NCBI RefSeq assembly: GCF_002368195.1
Contig: NZ_AP018178.1
Coordinates: 3,244,791 to 3,308,790, forward strand
DNA from: Calothrix sp. NIES-2100
Lineage (GTDB): Bacteria; Cyanobacteriota; Cyanobacteriia; Cyanobacteriales; Nostocaceae
DNA: 64,000 bases
Direction: 5' to 3'
How positions within the stretch are numbered: the stretch's first letter is position 1; each line of letters opens with the position of its first letter. The notes below the pieces were generated by a model. The model saw nothing but the letters and a program-made list of their open reading frames with translations, searched no databases and was not told where the DNA came from. Shown here in pieces: positions 55,735 to 64,000 of the stretch. A program made the position numbers and the translations under genes.

Positions 55735-56085
55735 TAAGTAATCCTGTGTATTTACTATGTGAAAGTATAGTAATAAACCAGATGCTCCTGAGTAACTTTA
55801 TATGTAATACCAAAAGTAGAAAACTGTTGCAGAACTACTACTAAATTGTTTATTTGAAATAGCTTGAAAATTTTATCTTACAGGGCTTACGCCAATGGGG
55901 TAAGATTTAGGATTAATAAGGCAATGCACACTTCAACCGAATTTCATCAATCAAAAATAACCAAATTCATCAATTCTGATTTTTTACCAGATGATTAAAA
56001 TGGAAGTAATTTTGTTAGTCGTATTAATTTCCTGAGTTGAAGATTTTGTTATTTGATAACTAACAGGAATAAAGTTACCAGAAAA
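55735..56085. other. Intergenic, AT-rich
   Basis: No gene or clear element recognised. Confidence 0.3.
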
Positions 56086-56280
56086 TTAAACATTAAAACA
56101 ATCTATCAAAAGGAGTATAAATTTATACTCCTTTTGATAGATTGACTTTTTGACGGTGTCAATAAATTTTTTAGCCACCTCTTGGTATTTACTCTTGTTT
56201 TTCAGCCAATATCTGGCAACGTTAACAACATTGGCTCTCAAAAGCATCATAAATAAAGCTTTTGAGCAATTAATCAACAA
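56086..56280 (-). CDS. Small hypothetical frame ending in a perfect palindrome
   Basis: 64 residues (MLINCSKALFMMLLRANVVN ...). The middle (VARYWLKNKSKYQEVAKKFI) looks helical and basic; the last residues are encoded by the palindrome at 56099-56144. No family recognised; may be part of a small mobile element. Confidence 0.3.
   Translation of the reverse strand: MLINCSKALFMMLLRANVVNVARYWLKNKSKYQEVAKKFIDTVKKSIYQKEYKFILLLIDCFNV
56099..56144. repeat. Perfect 46-bp palindrome, no loop
   Basis: The 23-base arm 56099-56121 (CAATCTATCAAAAGGAGTAT...) is followed directly by its exact reverse complement to 56144. Symmetry ends on both sides at 56098/56145. In RNA it would be a long AU-rich hairpin. 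Confidence 0.85.
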
Positions 56281-56574
56281 AACTTACTGCTGAATTTTTG
56301 CTGACATCTACCCTATCCCATAAATAAAGTCTTTATAATTAGGGATAGGTATTGAATAAGATCTATATTGTCCGCTCGCATCAGTTGTTAACACAAGTCA
56401 CAAGCTTGAATATAATATCACCCAATACTGGTAATACTAAAGCAATCCTAGCAGGACTGTGAATTGTGGGTGGCTATTTGTCAGGATGCTCATCAAGCAC
56501 AAATAGGAATTACCAAAATTTGCAACACAAAAAAAGTAATACAAATTCGTATTTATTCAGTAGAAGCTTTGTTA

Positions 56575-57483
56575 CTATTTACTATGTGCAACCAGCTTTT
56601 GGTCATGATTTTGCATTTCTAAAAGCTCAGGAATAGTCACAAAGCTATAGCCTTCTTTTTGAAATTTGGCAATAATTTCCGGTAAAGCTTGCACAGTTTT
56701 AGAGCGATTACCGCCACCATCATGCATCAGTACAATCCCGCCAGATTTTGCCTCTTTAAAAACATTATGAATTAACTTTGTCACCGGAGGGCGTGAATAA
56801 TCTACAGAATCAGCTGACCACAAAATGATGGCATAGTTACTGTTTCTCGCGTAATCAGCTACCCCATTGTGCATGATTCCCCCTGGTGGTCGGAACAAGT
56901 TGGCTTTAACACCAGTGATTTGATAAATCAAGTCGGCTGTGTGGTCAATTTCATAAGCAGCTAGCTGTCGATTCAGGAATTGATACCAATGATGCCAAGT
57001 ATGGTTACCAATTACGTGACCTTCAGCACTTTCACGTTTGAGTAAGTTTGGGTAATTTTTGATGTTCTGTCCAAGAACAAAAAATGTGCCTTTGATATTA
57101 TTTTTTTTGAGAATATCTAGTACTTGGTTGGTACTCTCAGGCCAAGGGCCATCATCAAAGGTCAAAGCAATTACTTTCTTTTCTGGAGTCAGTTTTGCCG
57201 CTGTAATTGTTTTACCAAGATAGTTTGATGGCACAGCATAGGAGTAACCTTTCGCTTGTGCTTGTTGCTGCCAAATATTGAGCATCGTCGTCTTTAATTC
57301 TTCAAGACGCTGCTGAGTTTTCATGTTGTTAGCTATATTGTTGATACTTGTGTCTTCTTTATTCTTTGCTAGGCAAGAGTTGAGCTTGCATAAAACTATG
57401 ATGCCAGAACTCAAACTGGCACCTAACATAAGCGATAAAATTAATATTTTTTGGATAAAAATAGATTGGTGATTTTTCCTCAC
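56575..57483 (-). CDS. Polysaccharide deacetylase (NodB-homology) family protein
   Basis: 302 residues. N-terminal signal/anchor (ILILSLMLGASLSSGIIVL) then a NodB domain: VIALTFDDGPWPEST (catalytic Asp pair), GHVIGNHTWHHW (His-x3-His metal site), LFRPPGGIMHNGV (Arg/Pro motif) and GGIVLMHDGGGNRSKTV (His). An active, exported carbohydrate esterase is expected, acting on peptidoglycan or exopolysaccharide N-acetyl groups. Confidence 0.92.
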   Translation of the reverse strand: MRKNHQSIFIQKILILSLMLGASLSSGIIVLCKLNSCLAKNKEDTSINNIANNMKTQQRLEELKTTMLNIWQQQAQAKGYSYAVPSNYLGKTITAAKLTPEKKVIALTFDDGPWPESTNQVLDILKKNNIKGTFFVLGQNIKNYPNLLKRESAEGHVIGNHTWHHWYQFLNRQLAAYEIDHTADLIYQITGVKANLFRPPGGIMHNGVADYARNSNYAIILWSADSVDYSRPPVTKLIHNVFKEAKSGGIVLMHDGGGNRSKTVQALPEIIAKFQKEGYSFVTIPELLEMQNHDQKLVAHSK

Positions 57484-58089
57484 TTCATACCTCCAAAAAG
57501 CTCTGAATGCTCTGATTTATAGCCATAATTTTTAACATTTTCCCTTCTTGGCAACCATGCATTATTAACTACAGCATGATTGACATATATTTCTCAAAGT
57601 CATCTCTTAACATAAGTTTAAACAAACACCTAAAGCTCAAGATAATTTAATATCTATAAATAAAACTCTCACTATGAATGTGAGACTATTTGTGAATTTT
57701 AATTATTATATAGTATAAAAAATAAGCTTACCATGAATGTCAGTAAAAACTAAATTATTTCAATATTTGTTATCAATAAATATACATCGGCTAAACTATG
57801 ACACATAGTATTGACAGAGCTATTGCAAAATTATGACAAAAGTGTGACTAGAATGATTGCTCATAGCAGGATTTGCAGGGCGTTATGTTTGTTAAAGATG
57901 ATTATTCAGATTTGCAAATTGGATAAATTCTTCGTCAGGACTGTGAAGCAATGAAGTGCTGACGAAGAAACCAAAGCGATCGCTCTCATTCTCGCATGGA
58001 TAACTTTTACCTCTCCAGTTGGATAAAAAAAGCTGCTAGGGGGAGTCATCCTAATAAATGAACCAAATCGCCAGTTTTCTACTTACCCC
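57484..58089. other. Long AT-rich intergenic region with hairpin
   Basis: No gene. A 15-bp stem (14 pairs) lies at 57928-57969: TTCTTCGTCAGGACT against AGTGCTGACGAAGAA. Likely a dispersed hairpin repeat. Confidence 0.45.
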
Positions 58090-59802
58090 ATGCGTTACTT
58101 TGTATTAGCTACTGATTACGATGGCACTATCGCCACAGATGGTCAAGTCAACGATCAGACTTTAGCAGCCTTGGAACGTCTGCGGGCTTCCGGTAGAAAG
58201 CTAATATTGGTGACAGGTAGGCAATTAGATGATTTGCAGCAAGTTTTTCAACGCCTTGATTTATTTGATTATGTGGTAGCAGAAAATGGTGCGTTACTTT
58301 ATTCACCAGCTTCTCGCCAGGAGAAGTTATTAGGTTCACAACCACAAAGAGAGTTTATTCAAGCATTGCGCGATCGCCATGTCGAGCCTTTATCTGTTGG
58401 TAAAGTCATTGTTGCTACTTGGCATCCCCAGGAAACCACTGTGCTGCAAACAATCCGCGATTTAGGCTTAGAATTGCAGGTCATTTTTAACAAAGGTGCA
58501 GTGATGGTGCTACCTTCTGGTATCAACAAAGCCGCAGGATTGTTAGCAGCTTTGAATGAAATGAAGTTATCACCACACAATGTTGTTGGGGTGGGTGATG
58601 CGGAAAATGACCACGCTTTTCTCAAATTAAGCGAGTTATCTGTAGCTGTAGCTAATGCTTTACCGACGCTGAAAGAACAGGTAGATTTTGTTACCGACGG
58701 TAAGCGGGGAGATGGTGTCGTTGAATTAATTGACAAAATGATTGCTGATGATGTGTCCGAGGTGGATGAACACTTACAACGACACAAAATTTTGTTGGGT
58801 ACAAAAGCAGACGATTCAGAAGTTCATATTAAAGCCTATGGTTCTAGTATCTTACTAGCTGGCACCTCTGGAGGGGGAAAATCCACCCTAGCCACAGCTT
58901 TGTTAGAACGGATTGCCGAGCAAAACTACCAATTTTGTATTATCGATCCAGAGGGTGACTATGAAAACTTTGAGCCTGGAGTCATTTTAGGCGATACTGA
59001 ACGATCGCCGAGAATCGCAGAAGTCAGAGATTTATTAGAACAACCGAATCAAAATATTGTAGTTAACTTGCTGGGTATCGCTTTACAGGATCGTCCGGTG
59101 TTTTTTGCGGAACTTCTAGCAGTGTTGTTAGAATTGCGATCGCGTACTGGTCGTCCCCATTGGATAGTTGTAGATGAAGCTCATCATCTCATCCCTGCAT
59201 CTTGGAATCCAGCTTCTCTCACCCTACCCCAACAACTCAAGGGGATGATTTTAATTACAGTCCATCCCGATCAAGTGGCATCAGCAGGCTTATCATTGGT
59301 AGATACTATTCTCACCGTCGGTAACTCACCAGAAGGGAATATCAAAGCATTCTGTGAAACTATTGGTCATTGTCCACCACAATTGACTCCCCAAACTTTA
59401 GAACCAGGGGAAGCATTAGCTTGGTTTAGCACTGAAGATTTAGAACCATTCCGCTTTCGGATTACTCCCGGACGAACTGAACGCCGTCGTCACGTCCGCA
59501 AGTATGCAGAAGGCGAGTTAGGGGAAGATAAAAGCTTTTACTTCCGGCGACCTCATTCTCAATTAAATCTGCGTGCGCAAAACCTCATTTTATTCACCCA
59601 AATTGCTGAAGGTGTTGATGACGAAACTTGGTTATTTCACCTACAACGCGGAGATTATTCCCGTTGGTTGAGAGAGGCGATTAAAGATGAATCCTTAGCA
59701 GATAAAGTTGCAGAAATAGAAAATAGTGATGGTAAATCAGCTAGTGAAAGTCGCGATGCAATTAAAGCTGCGATCGCGCAATACTATACATTGCCGGCTT
59801 GA
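58090..59802 (+). CDS. HAD-IIB phosphatase fused to HerA/FtsK-like ATPase
   Basis: 570 residues in two parts. Residues 1-220 are a Cof/sucrose-phosphatase-like HAD: D9-Y-D11-G-T (motif I), LILVTGRQLDDL (II), GINKAAGLLAAL (Lys, III) and VGVGDAENDHAFL (IV). Residues about 235-570 are a HerA/DUF87-type P-loop ATPase with Walker A GTSGGGKS (258-265), FCIIDPEGDYENF and Walker B WIVVDEAHHLIP. Both active sites look intact. The pairing of a small-molecule phosphatase with a DNA-pump-type ATPase is unusual, and its role is unknown. Confidence 0.82.
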   Translation: MRYFVLATDYDGTIATDGQVNDQTLAALERLRASGRKLILVTGRQLDDLQQVFQRLDLFDYVVAENGALLYSPASRQEKLLGSQPQREFIQALRDRHVEPLSVGKVIVATWHPQETTVLQTIRDLGLELQVIFNKGAVMVLPSGINKAAGLLAALNEMKLSPHNVVGVGDAENDHAFLKLSELSVAVANALPTLKEQVDFVTDGKRGDGVVELIDKMIADDVSEVDEHLQRHKILLGTKADDSEVHIKAYGSSILLAGTSGGGKSTLATALLERIAEQNYQFCIIDPEGDYENFEPGVILGDTERSPRIAEVRDLLEQPNQNIVVNLLGIALQDRPVFFAELLAVLLELRSRTGRPHWIVVDEAHHLIPASWNPASLTLPQQLKGMILITVHPDQVASAGLSLVDTILTVGNSPEGNIKAFCETIGHCPPQLTPQTLEPGEALAWFSTEDLEPFRFRITPGRTERRRHVRKYAEGELGEDKSFYFRRPHSQLNLRAQNLILFTQIAEGVDDETWLFHLQRGDYSRWLREAIKDESLADKVAEIENSDGKSASESRDAIKAAIAQYYTLPA

Positions 59803-59837
59803 AAATTTTCAGCGGTGATGTTCGATTCGCCTCGATA

Positions 59838-59940
59838 ATATAGCGGTTTTCGGTTGAGTTCAATACACTCTTGAGGGCCCTACCCGCAACGATATAACTT
59901 TGTAGTGCATCCAACTGAGAACCGCTATATCTGAGAAGAA
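59838..59940. repeat. 103-bp inverted-repeat element
   Basis: Arms ATATAGCGGTTTTCGGTTG (59838) and CAACTGAGAACCGCTATAT (to 59940) match at 17 of 19 positions when inverted; a MITE-like element upstream of the RiPP-like gene. Confidence 0.55.
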
Positions 59941-60137
59941 ATTGATTTTTGGCGCTTTTATCCGCGTCAAATACTCATTTCTGAGGTGAATTTTACGCCA
60001 TTTATAGCAGTAAAACAGTGGAAACTGAATGTACTCTCAGTATAAAATTATCCGGTTTTCCGGAAACAGCATTTTCAAATTTGAAGCTACATCAGGGAAT
60101 CAAAAGTATTCCTGACGTAAACATTCAAGAACTAACT

Positions 60138-60371
60138 ATGAAACCGCAAAAAAGCATCAAAATCAGCGATCTAGAGCCAGCATCTACACTGTTAAATGAA
60201 CTCGACGACAGCGAACTTAAGGAAGTTGTCGGTGGGAAGAACTATCCGTTTGGTGTACCACTTGGATCGCCTGGTGGCCCTTGGCCTATATACGTTGGAT
60301 CGCCAGATGAGGATGGGCCTGTATACGTCGGAACTACGCCTGTTATGCAACGTCATGATAGTTTAAACTAG
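60138..60371 (+). CDS. Double-glycine leader peptide: candidate RiPP/bacteriocin precursor
   Basis: 77 residues from ATG 60138 (MKPQKSIKISDLEPASTLLN); a longer frame from 60018 is unlikely. The leader ends ELDDSELKEVVGG (G32-G33), the classic double-glycine site cut by C39-peptidase ABC exporters. The predicted 44-residue core is Gly/Pro/Tyr-rich with two related units (GGPWPIYVGSP and DGPVYVGTTP) and no Cys, so lanthionine or sactionine rings are not possible. No modifying or export gene adjoins; the neighbours are a HAD-ATPase and a dynamin-like gene, so the precursor is an orphan. A terminator follows. Confidence 0.65.
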   Translation: MKPQKSIKISDLEPASTLLNELDDSELKEVVGGKNYPFGVPLGSPGGPWPIYVGSPDEDGPVYVGTTPVMQRHDSLN

Positions 60372-60485
60372 ACTCTTTGAGAGATAAAATGTTATCTCTT
60401 ATTGAGTCAACCTTCATATAAACTCTAACACATGAACAATCAAGTCTCTTATCAAGATTTGTTGCTTCAATAAGTGATTAACTAC

Positions 60486-60523
60486 AGGAAGTGGAAAAGG
60501 TTAAAAGCCCTTTTCCACTTCCT
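60486..60523. terminator. Perfect 15-bp hairpin, bidirectional terminator candidate
   Basis: AGGAAGTGGAAAAGG (60486-60500), loop TTAAAAGC, CCTTTTCCACTTCCT (60509-60523), between the precursor gene and the convergent dynamin-like gene. Another weaker hairpin (60370-60407) directly follows the precursor stop. Confidence 0.6.
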
Positions 60524-60584
60524 ATGCCATTCTATTTATTTGTACAGATATGTAGGACTTTTGAGCCATATTTTTTCTGAAAGA

Positions 60585-63050
60585 TTAAGTTTCCGCCACA
60601 ACATCTAATAATCCATCGGAAATCAGAAATCCGTTACGAGAAATTCTACTGTCACTATTTTCTATTTCCGAATCTAGATCATTAATTAAGGGTAATAAAT
60701 GCTCATTTACTTGCATCAGTTGCAAACCATTATTAATGCTAGAAGCTGCTAAATTATATGCAGCAATTTTCTGTTTAACTAGTTGCAGTAAACGGTGATT
60801 GTTGAGAATTTTTTTCTCGGCTTCTTGTTCCAAGGTTTTTTCTAAATAAGTACGTGCTTGGGGATACTGCTGCAAGATATAATCTGCTTGCTTATCAGCC
60901 ATTTCCAATAACTGATTTTTGACTATTTGATTGATGGTTTGGCGGAAAGACTTGCGAATAGTTTTGGAAACTTTTGGCTCAAAATCTAATTTCAATAACT
61001 GCCTAATTGCAGGTTCGGCTTCTATCATACTTTCGCAGTCATAACCTTGAGAAGTTTGCTGCAATGTTTGCCGGAAGTGATATATAGAAAAAGTGCCTTC
61101 ATCGTAAAATCTGGGGCTTTCTCTCACAAAGCGATCGCACTCTACACTAGCTGCACTGATCAAGGCTTGGGAAACCATCTTTTCGACAATCTTTACTTCT
61201 TGTTCAATGCCGGCATCATGACCTAATAAACTATACAATTGGCGATAATATTCTGATTTCCGCATCTTTTCCATTAGCTGCTGAAAAAGATTGGCAATTA
61301 ACTGCTGGGAAGACAGAATCAAAATATCTTCTAACTGATTTGCTAGATAATAAAATGCTTCTACTAAAATGGCGATTAAAGGTGCAGTTGCATTGCGAGG
61401 ATGACTGAGAGTTGCACGTCGATAAGCATCAGCAACCGAAAAAGTATCTAGCAATTCATCCAATCGACGAATCATCCGTGATTGCAATTGCCGAAAATCT
61501 GCCTCAAATTCATCGCAGGTATTATTAATTACTAGATTGACTTCTTCTGTAATATGCCCAATAAAGTCTTTAGCAACTTGCTGTAATTGCTGATTGATCC
61601 GTTGTAATTCCTGCACCTTCATCGTCGCAATTTCTTGCGGTTGACTATCTAAATCACGATATACAGTTTGATAATGTTTTTTCAATTGAATACAAATATC
61701 TTGTAAATCCTCAGCCAGATTGAGAAAAAGTTGAGGGCGTTTTTCTTGGGTAAGATAGCGAGTAATAGCATTTCTAAATTCTTCAATGCCACTATCTTGA
61801 ATTAGTTGTAAAATTAATGGTGTACCCTGTTCTGTTAAAATTCTGATATAGTTTTCATTGGGGGTTTCAAAGCTATTCACAGAAATGCGGAACTTACTAC
61901 CTGATAATTTACCAGAGTTAGCACAGTAGCGATTAAATTCATTGACAAATTGTGGCGTTTCCTCACCACCATCTAAAGTTTTGATACTAGCAGCAAAAAG
62001 AGAATCTAAGCCAAATCTATCTTTCTGACTTGTCTGCTTAATTTGACTGCCGTAAAATCCTAGCAAACCACTGGTTTTATAAACTCTGCTGGTATCGCGA
62101 AACTGCCCGCTAATTAAATCTTCTAATCTTTGTCTTAGTTGAGTATTATACCAAGTTTCATCAATGCGGTTAAAGACATAAAAAACGCGATCGCGGATTC
62201 CTCCATTACCCCGCATGGTTTCTAAAAGTTCTGTTTCTTCCTTTGTCATATCACCTGCTGAAGCAGGTTTTAGCACGCACACCACTGCGGAAGTATCAGG
62301 ATCTTGAATTTTTTCATAAGCTAACAGTGCATCCTTCTTTACTGGTGCATCAATCCCTGGCGTATCGATAATCACATTACCATCTTGTAAAAGAGAATGG
62401 TTGCAGTAATATTCAATCCGTTTTAAAACAGCGCTATTACTACCACGACGCGCATAATTAGCAGCTTCTTTGATATTGGCAAAATTAAATTGTGCCATCG
62501 AATAAGTAGCATTATTAACTGTGTGGATATGTTGACGATTTACTACATAGCCTTCCAGCAATAACATTAAAGCTTTGGCTTGTTTTGCACGTTCCGATTT
62601 ACTTTCCCCACCCTCTTGCTGAAGAATAGCTTTACAACCTTGATTAAGTAAGTTAATTACATCAGCTTGATTGATATTTGCTACTGTGTTAAATCCTAGC
62701 TGTTTACATAAAGACAAAGCTTGATCGCGAATTTCTGCTTCATTTAAAAATGTAAATACTACACGTTCTTGATCTGGTTCTGCATATTCAATTTTGCACT
62801 CTGTACCAGTAGCATGTCCCTCAGCGCTGTATAGCAATTCTCTTTCTAAGAGGGCATTAATTAACATTGATTTACCAGCACTAAAGGCACCTGCAAAGAC
62901 AATTTCAAATCTGGGAGAAATCGCTTTAGCTAACGAAGTTTGTACAGGTGTAATGTCATAGGAACGAAATGTAGGTTCTTGCTGTAAAAGATGTAATATA
63001 TACTCAACTTGTTCTTTTAAATTTTGGCAATGAACCGACAAGTCTGACAT
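60585..63050 (-). CDS. Dynamin-family GTPase (large)
   Basis: 821 residues. G1 FAGAFSAGKSMLINALL (about residue 53), G3 VIIDTPGIDAPVKK and G4 VFNRIDETW mark an N-terminal dynamin GTPase domain; the long helical remainder (for example LQDICIQLKKHYQTVYRDLD) fits the stalk and hydrophobic paddle regions of bacterial dynamin-like proteins, which remodel membranes. Longer than the 693-residue Nostoc BDLP. Stands alone on its strand; the ATG is 97 bases from a repeat-rich gap. Confidence 0.85.
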   Translation of the reverse strand: MSDLSVHCQNLKEQVEYILHLLQQEPTFRSYDITPVQTSLAKAISPRFEIVFAGAFSAGKSMLINALLERELLYSAEGHATGTECKIEYAEPDQERVVFTFLNEAEIRDQALSLCKQLGFNTVANINQADVINLLNQGCKAILQQEGGESKSERAKQAKALMLLLEGYVVNRQHIHTVNNATYSMAQFNFANIKEAANYARRGSNSAVLKRIEYYCNHSLLQDGNVIIDTPGIDAPVKKDALLAYEKIQDPDTSAVVCVLKPASAGDMTKEETELLETMRGNGGIRDRVFYVFNRIDETWYNTQLRQRLEDLISGQFRDTSRVYKTSGLLGFYGSQIKQTSQKDRFGLDSLFAASIKTLDGGEETPQFVNEFNRYCANSGKLSGSKFRISVNSFETPNENYIRILTEQGTPLILQLIQDSGIEEFRNAITRYLTQEKRPQLFLNLAEDLQDICIQLKKHYQTVYRDLDSQPQEIATMKVQELQRINQQLQQVAKDFIGHITEEVNLVINNTCDEFEADFRQLQSRMIRRLDELLDTFSVADAYRRATLSHPRNATAPLIAILVEAFYYLANQLEDILILSSQQLIANLFQQLMEKMRKSEYYRQLYSLLGHDAGIEQEVKIVEKMVSQALISAASVECDRFVRESPRFYDEGTFSIYHFRQTLQQTSQGYDCESMIEAEPAIRQLLKLDFEPKVSKTIRKSFRQTINQIVKNQLLEMADKQADYILQQYPQARTYLEKTLEQEAEKKILNNHRLLQLVKQKIAAYNLAASSINNGLQLMQVNEHLLPLINDLDSEIENSDSRISRNGFLISDGLLDVVAET

Positions 63051-63481
63051 ATTTCTATCCTGAGTACATTGTATGTATATGCTATGAAATTTTGTAGCTA
63101 AAATAAAACAGTATAACTACGGATAAAATTGTCTACACCTATGACTGCTAAGGGACTAAACAAACTACTGCTGAAAAATTTATGAAACTATTGGCAATTA
63201 GGCTCAAACCCAAGGGAACTCCAAAAAGTCGTTGACTGTTGATTGTTGATTGTTGACTGTGAACAATAGCATATGATCTCTGGACAAAAAGAAAGCCTAA
63301 GTTGGAAAATATTTGGTGATAAATCCAGGTGAAGAGTTTCGCTTTCAGAAAACTTTTGATGCGCAGACAGGCTATCAATAATTAGAGATTGAATACCCTC
63401 TACTTCATTTTTAAACCCATAGCCTGTATCTCTCATTACTTTTTTTTCAATCTAAGCTTTCTCGGTGTCTAAAAATGCGAG
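63051..63481. repeat. Intergenic with heptad repeats
   Basis: Around 63230-63265 are TTGACTG/TTGATTG heptads, the short tandem repeat type of Nostocales. Two overlapping minus-strand frames here (63148-63436) are repeat-derived and judged spurious. Confidence 0.5.
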
Positions 63482-64000
63482 TCAAATTTTTTGCAGATAT
63501 TTAGGCGGTACATTATCAACTAACCAAACACCATTATCTGAACAGTAGAATTGGTAACCTGCTTGATACATTGCGGCAGCATCCACAGCCAAAACTACGG
63601 GTTTTCCATGTCTAGCACCGACAGCTTTTGCTGTAGCAATATCCAGTGATAAATGAACATGATGCCGTGACATTTTAGCAATTCCTGTTTGCATAATTGA
63701 CTCAACAGATTTTTGTCCTGTACCGTGATATAACACATTTGGGGGAATAACTGGTTGGAACTGCAAATCGACTTCTACACTATGTCCTTGATTAGCCCGA
63801 ATGAGAGTACCTGTAGAGTCAAAGGAAAAGCGTTTTTTATCATTAGTGGCTACTACTTCTTGCAATTCCTCCAGAGTGATGGGAAATTGATGATTTGCAC
63901 AGGCTGCTATTAGTTCTTGCACATTTACCCAGCCACCAGCAGCGAGTTTAATACCAATACTATCTGGTTGGTGGCGGAGATGTTTGCTGAGGTATTTGCT
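63482..64000 (-). CDS. kptA: RNA 2'-phosphotransferase (KptA/Tpt1), N-terminus outside window
   Basis: The frame stays open to base 64000: SKYLSKHLRHQPDSIGIKLA then GGWVNVQELIAAC, which is the N-terminal KptA signature, followed by VLYHGTGQKSVESIM, MSRHHVHLSLDIATA, VLAVDAAAMYQAGYQFY and WLVDNVPPKYL. Known: removes an internal 2'-phosphate from RNA using NAD+ (tRNA ligase pathway in eukaryotes; the bacterial role is unclear). Only the first few residues appear missing. A GTG at 63922 is inside the domain, not the start. Confidence 0.92.
   Translation of the reverse strand, partial: SKYLSKHLRHQPDSIGIKLAAGGWVNVQELIAACANHQFPITLEELQEVVATNDKKRFSFDSTGTLIRANQGHSVEVDLQFQPVIPPNVLYHGTGQKSVESIMQTGIAKMSRHHVHLSLDIATAKAVGARHGKPVVLAVDAAAMYQAGYQFYCSDNGVWLVDNVPPKYLQKI

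Noticed and set aside
63148..63436. Two overlapping minus-strand frames of 76-82 codons
   Set aside because: Derived from TTGACTG/TTGATTG heptad repeats.

Overview
The window looks like a chromosomal segment of a filamentous, heterocyst-forming cyanobacterium (Nostoc/Anabaena type). The basis is dense HIP1 octamers (GCGATCGC), heptameric short tandem repeats, many small dispersed hairpin repeats, a cyanobacterial exosortase, an uptake-hydrogenase small-subunit fragment (HupS) beside an XisF-type recombinase, and typical cyanobacterial families (DUF928, CHASE2/AAA, Uma2, ABC1 kinase). All functions are read from motifs by eye; no search was run.

1-11 kb: sulfonate/taurine acquisition. Two paralogous sulfonate-type binding lipoproteins, an ATPase, a permease and a TauD-like dioxygenase are interleaved with a Tat-exported vanadium-haloperoxidase homologue, a c-type haem protein and a nitroreductase. 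The ATPase gene is preceded by an 11-codon reading frame, MSGRKSCCSRS, with a strong ribosome site. Its tandem Cys codons can pair with RNA 100 nt downstream, which suggests cysteine-responsive attenuation.

11-17 kb: gene debris (a PfpI-family pseudogene with three stops, two back-to-back truncated genes) followed by ordinary genes (exosortase, FKBP isomerase, phasin-like protein, small proteins).

17.3-21.4 kb: a 180-bp mini-element with terminal inverted repeats, then a translationally coupled trio (PLP decarboxylase, EamA exporter, ATP-grasp ligase) that looks like a small biosynthesis-and-export pathway, then a transposase remnant and nested mobile repeats.

22-35 kb: a phosphodiester glycosidase, a site-2 protease with CBS domains, and a DUF928 / CHASE2-AAA / HTH-AAA group containing a 12-copy 21-bp tandem repeat; then two tandem EamA transporters, an amidase and a Uma2 protein.

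35-44 kb: a modular secreted-type protein (degenerate zincin-like region, six 45-residue lectin-like repeats, BPSL0067/CHAP-like amidase), an XisF-like recombinase, and an internal piece of hupS cut at both ends, consistent with developmentally excised elements. Two FAD oxidoreductases follow.

44-64 kb: HD hydrolase, S4 protein, tandem Uma2 copies, a truncated NTPase, RecN, ABC1 kinase, a glycolipid/glycan group (GT39, GT2, TVP38), a NodB deacetylase, an unusual HAD-HerA fusion, an orphan double-glycine RiPP-like precursor, a dynamin-like GTPase and a KptA RNA 2'-phosphotransferase running off the right edge. No tRNA, rRNA or CRISPR array was recognised.
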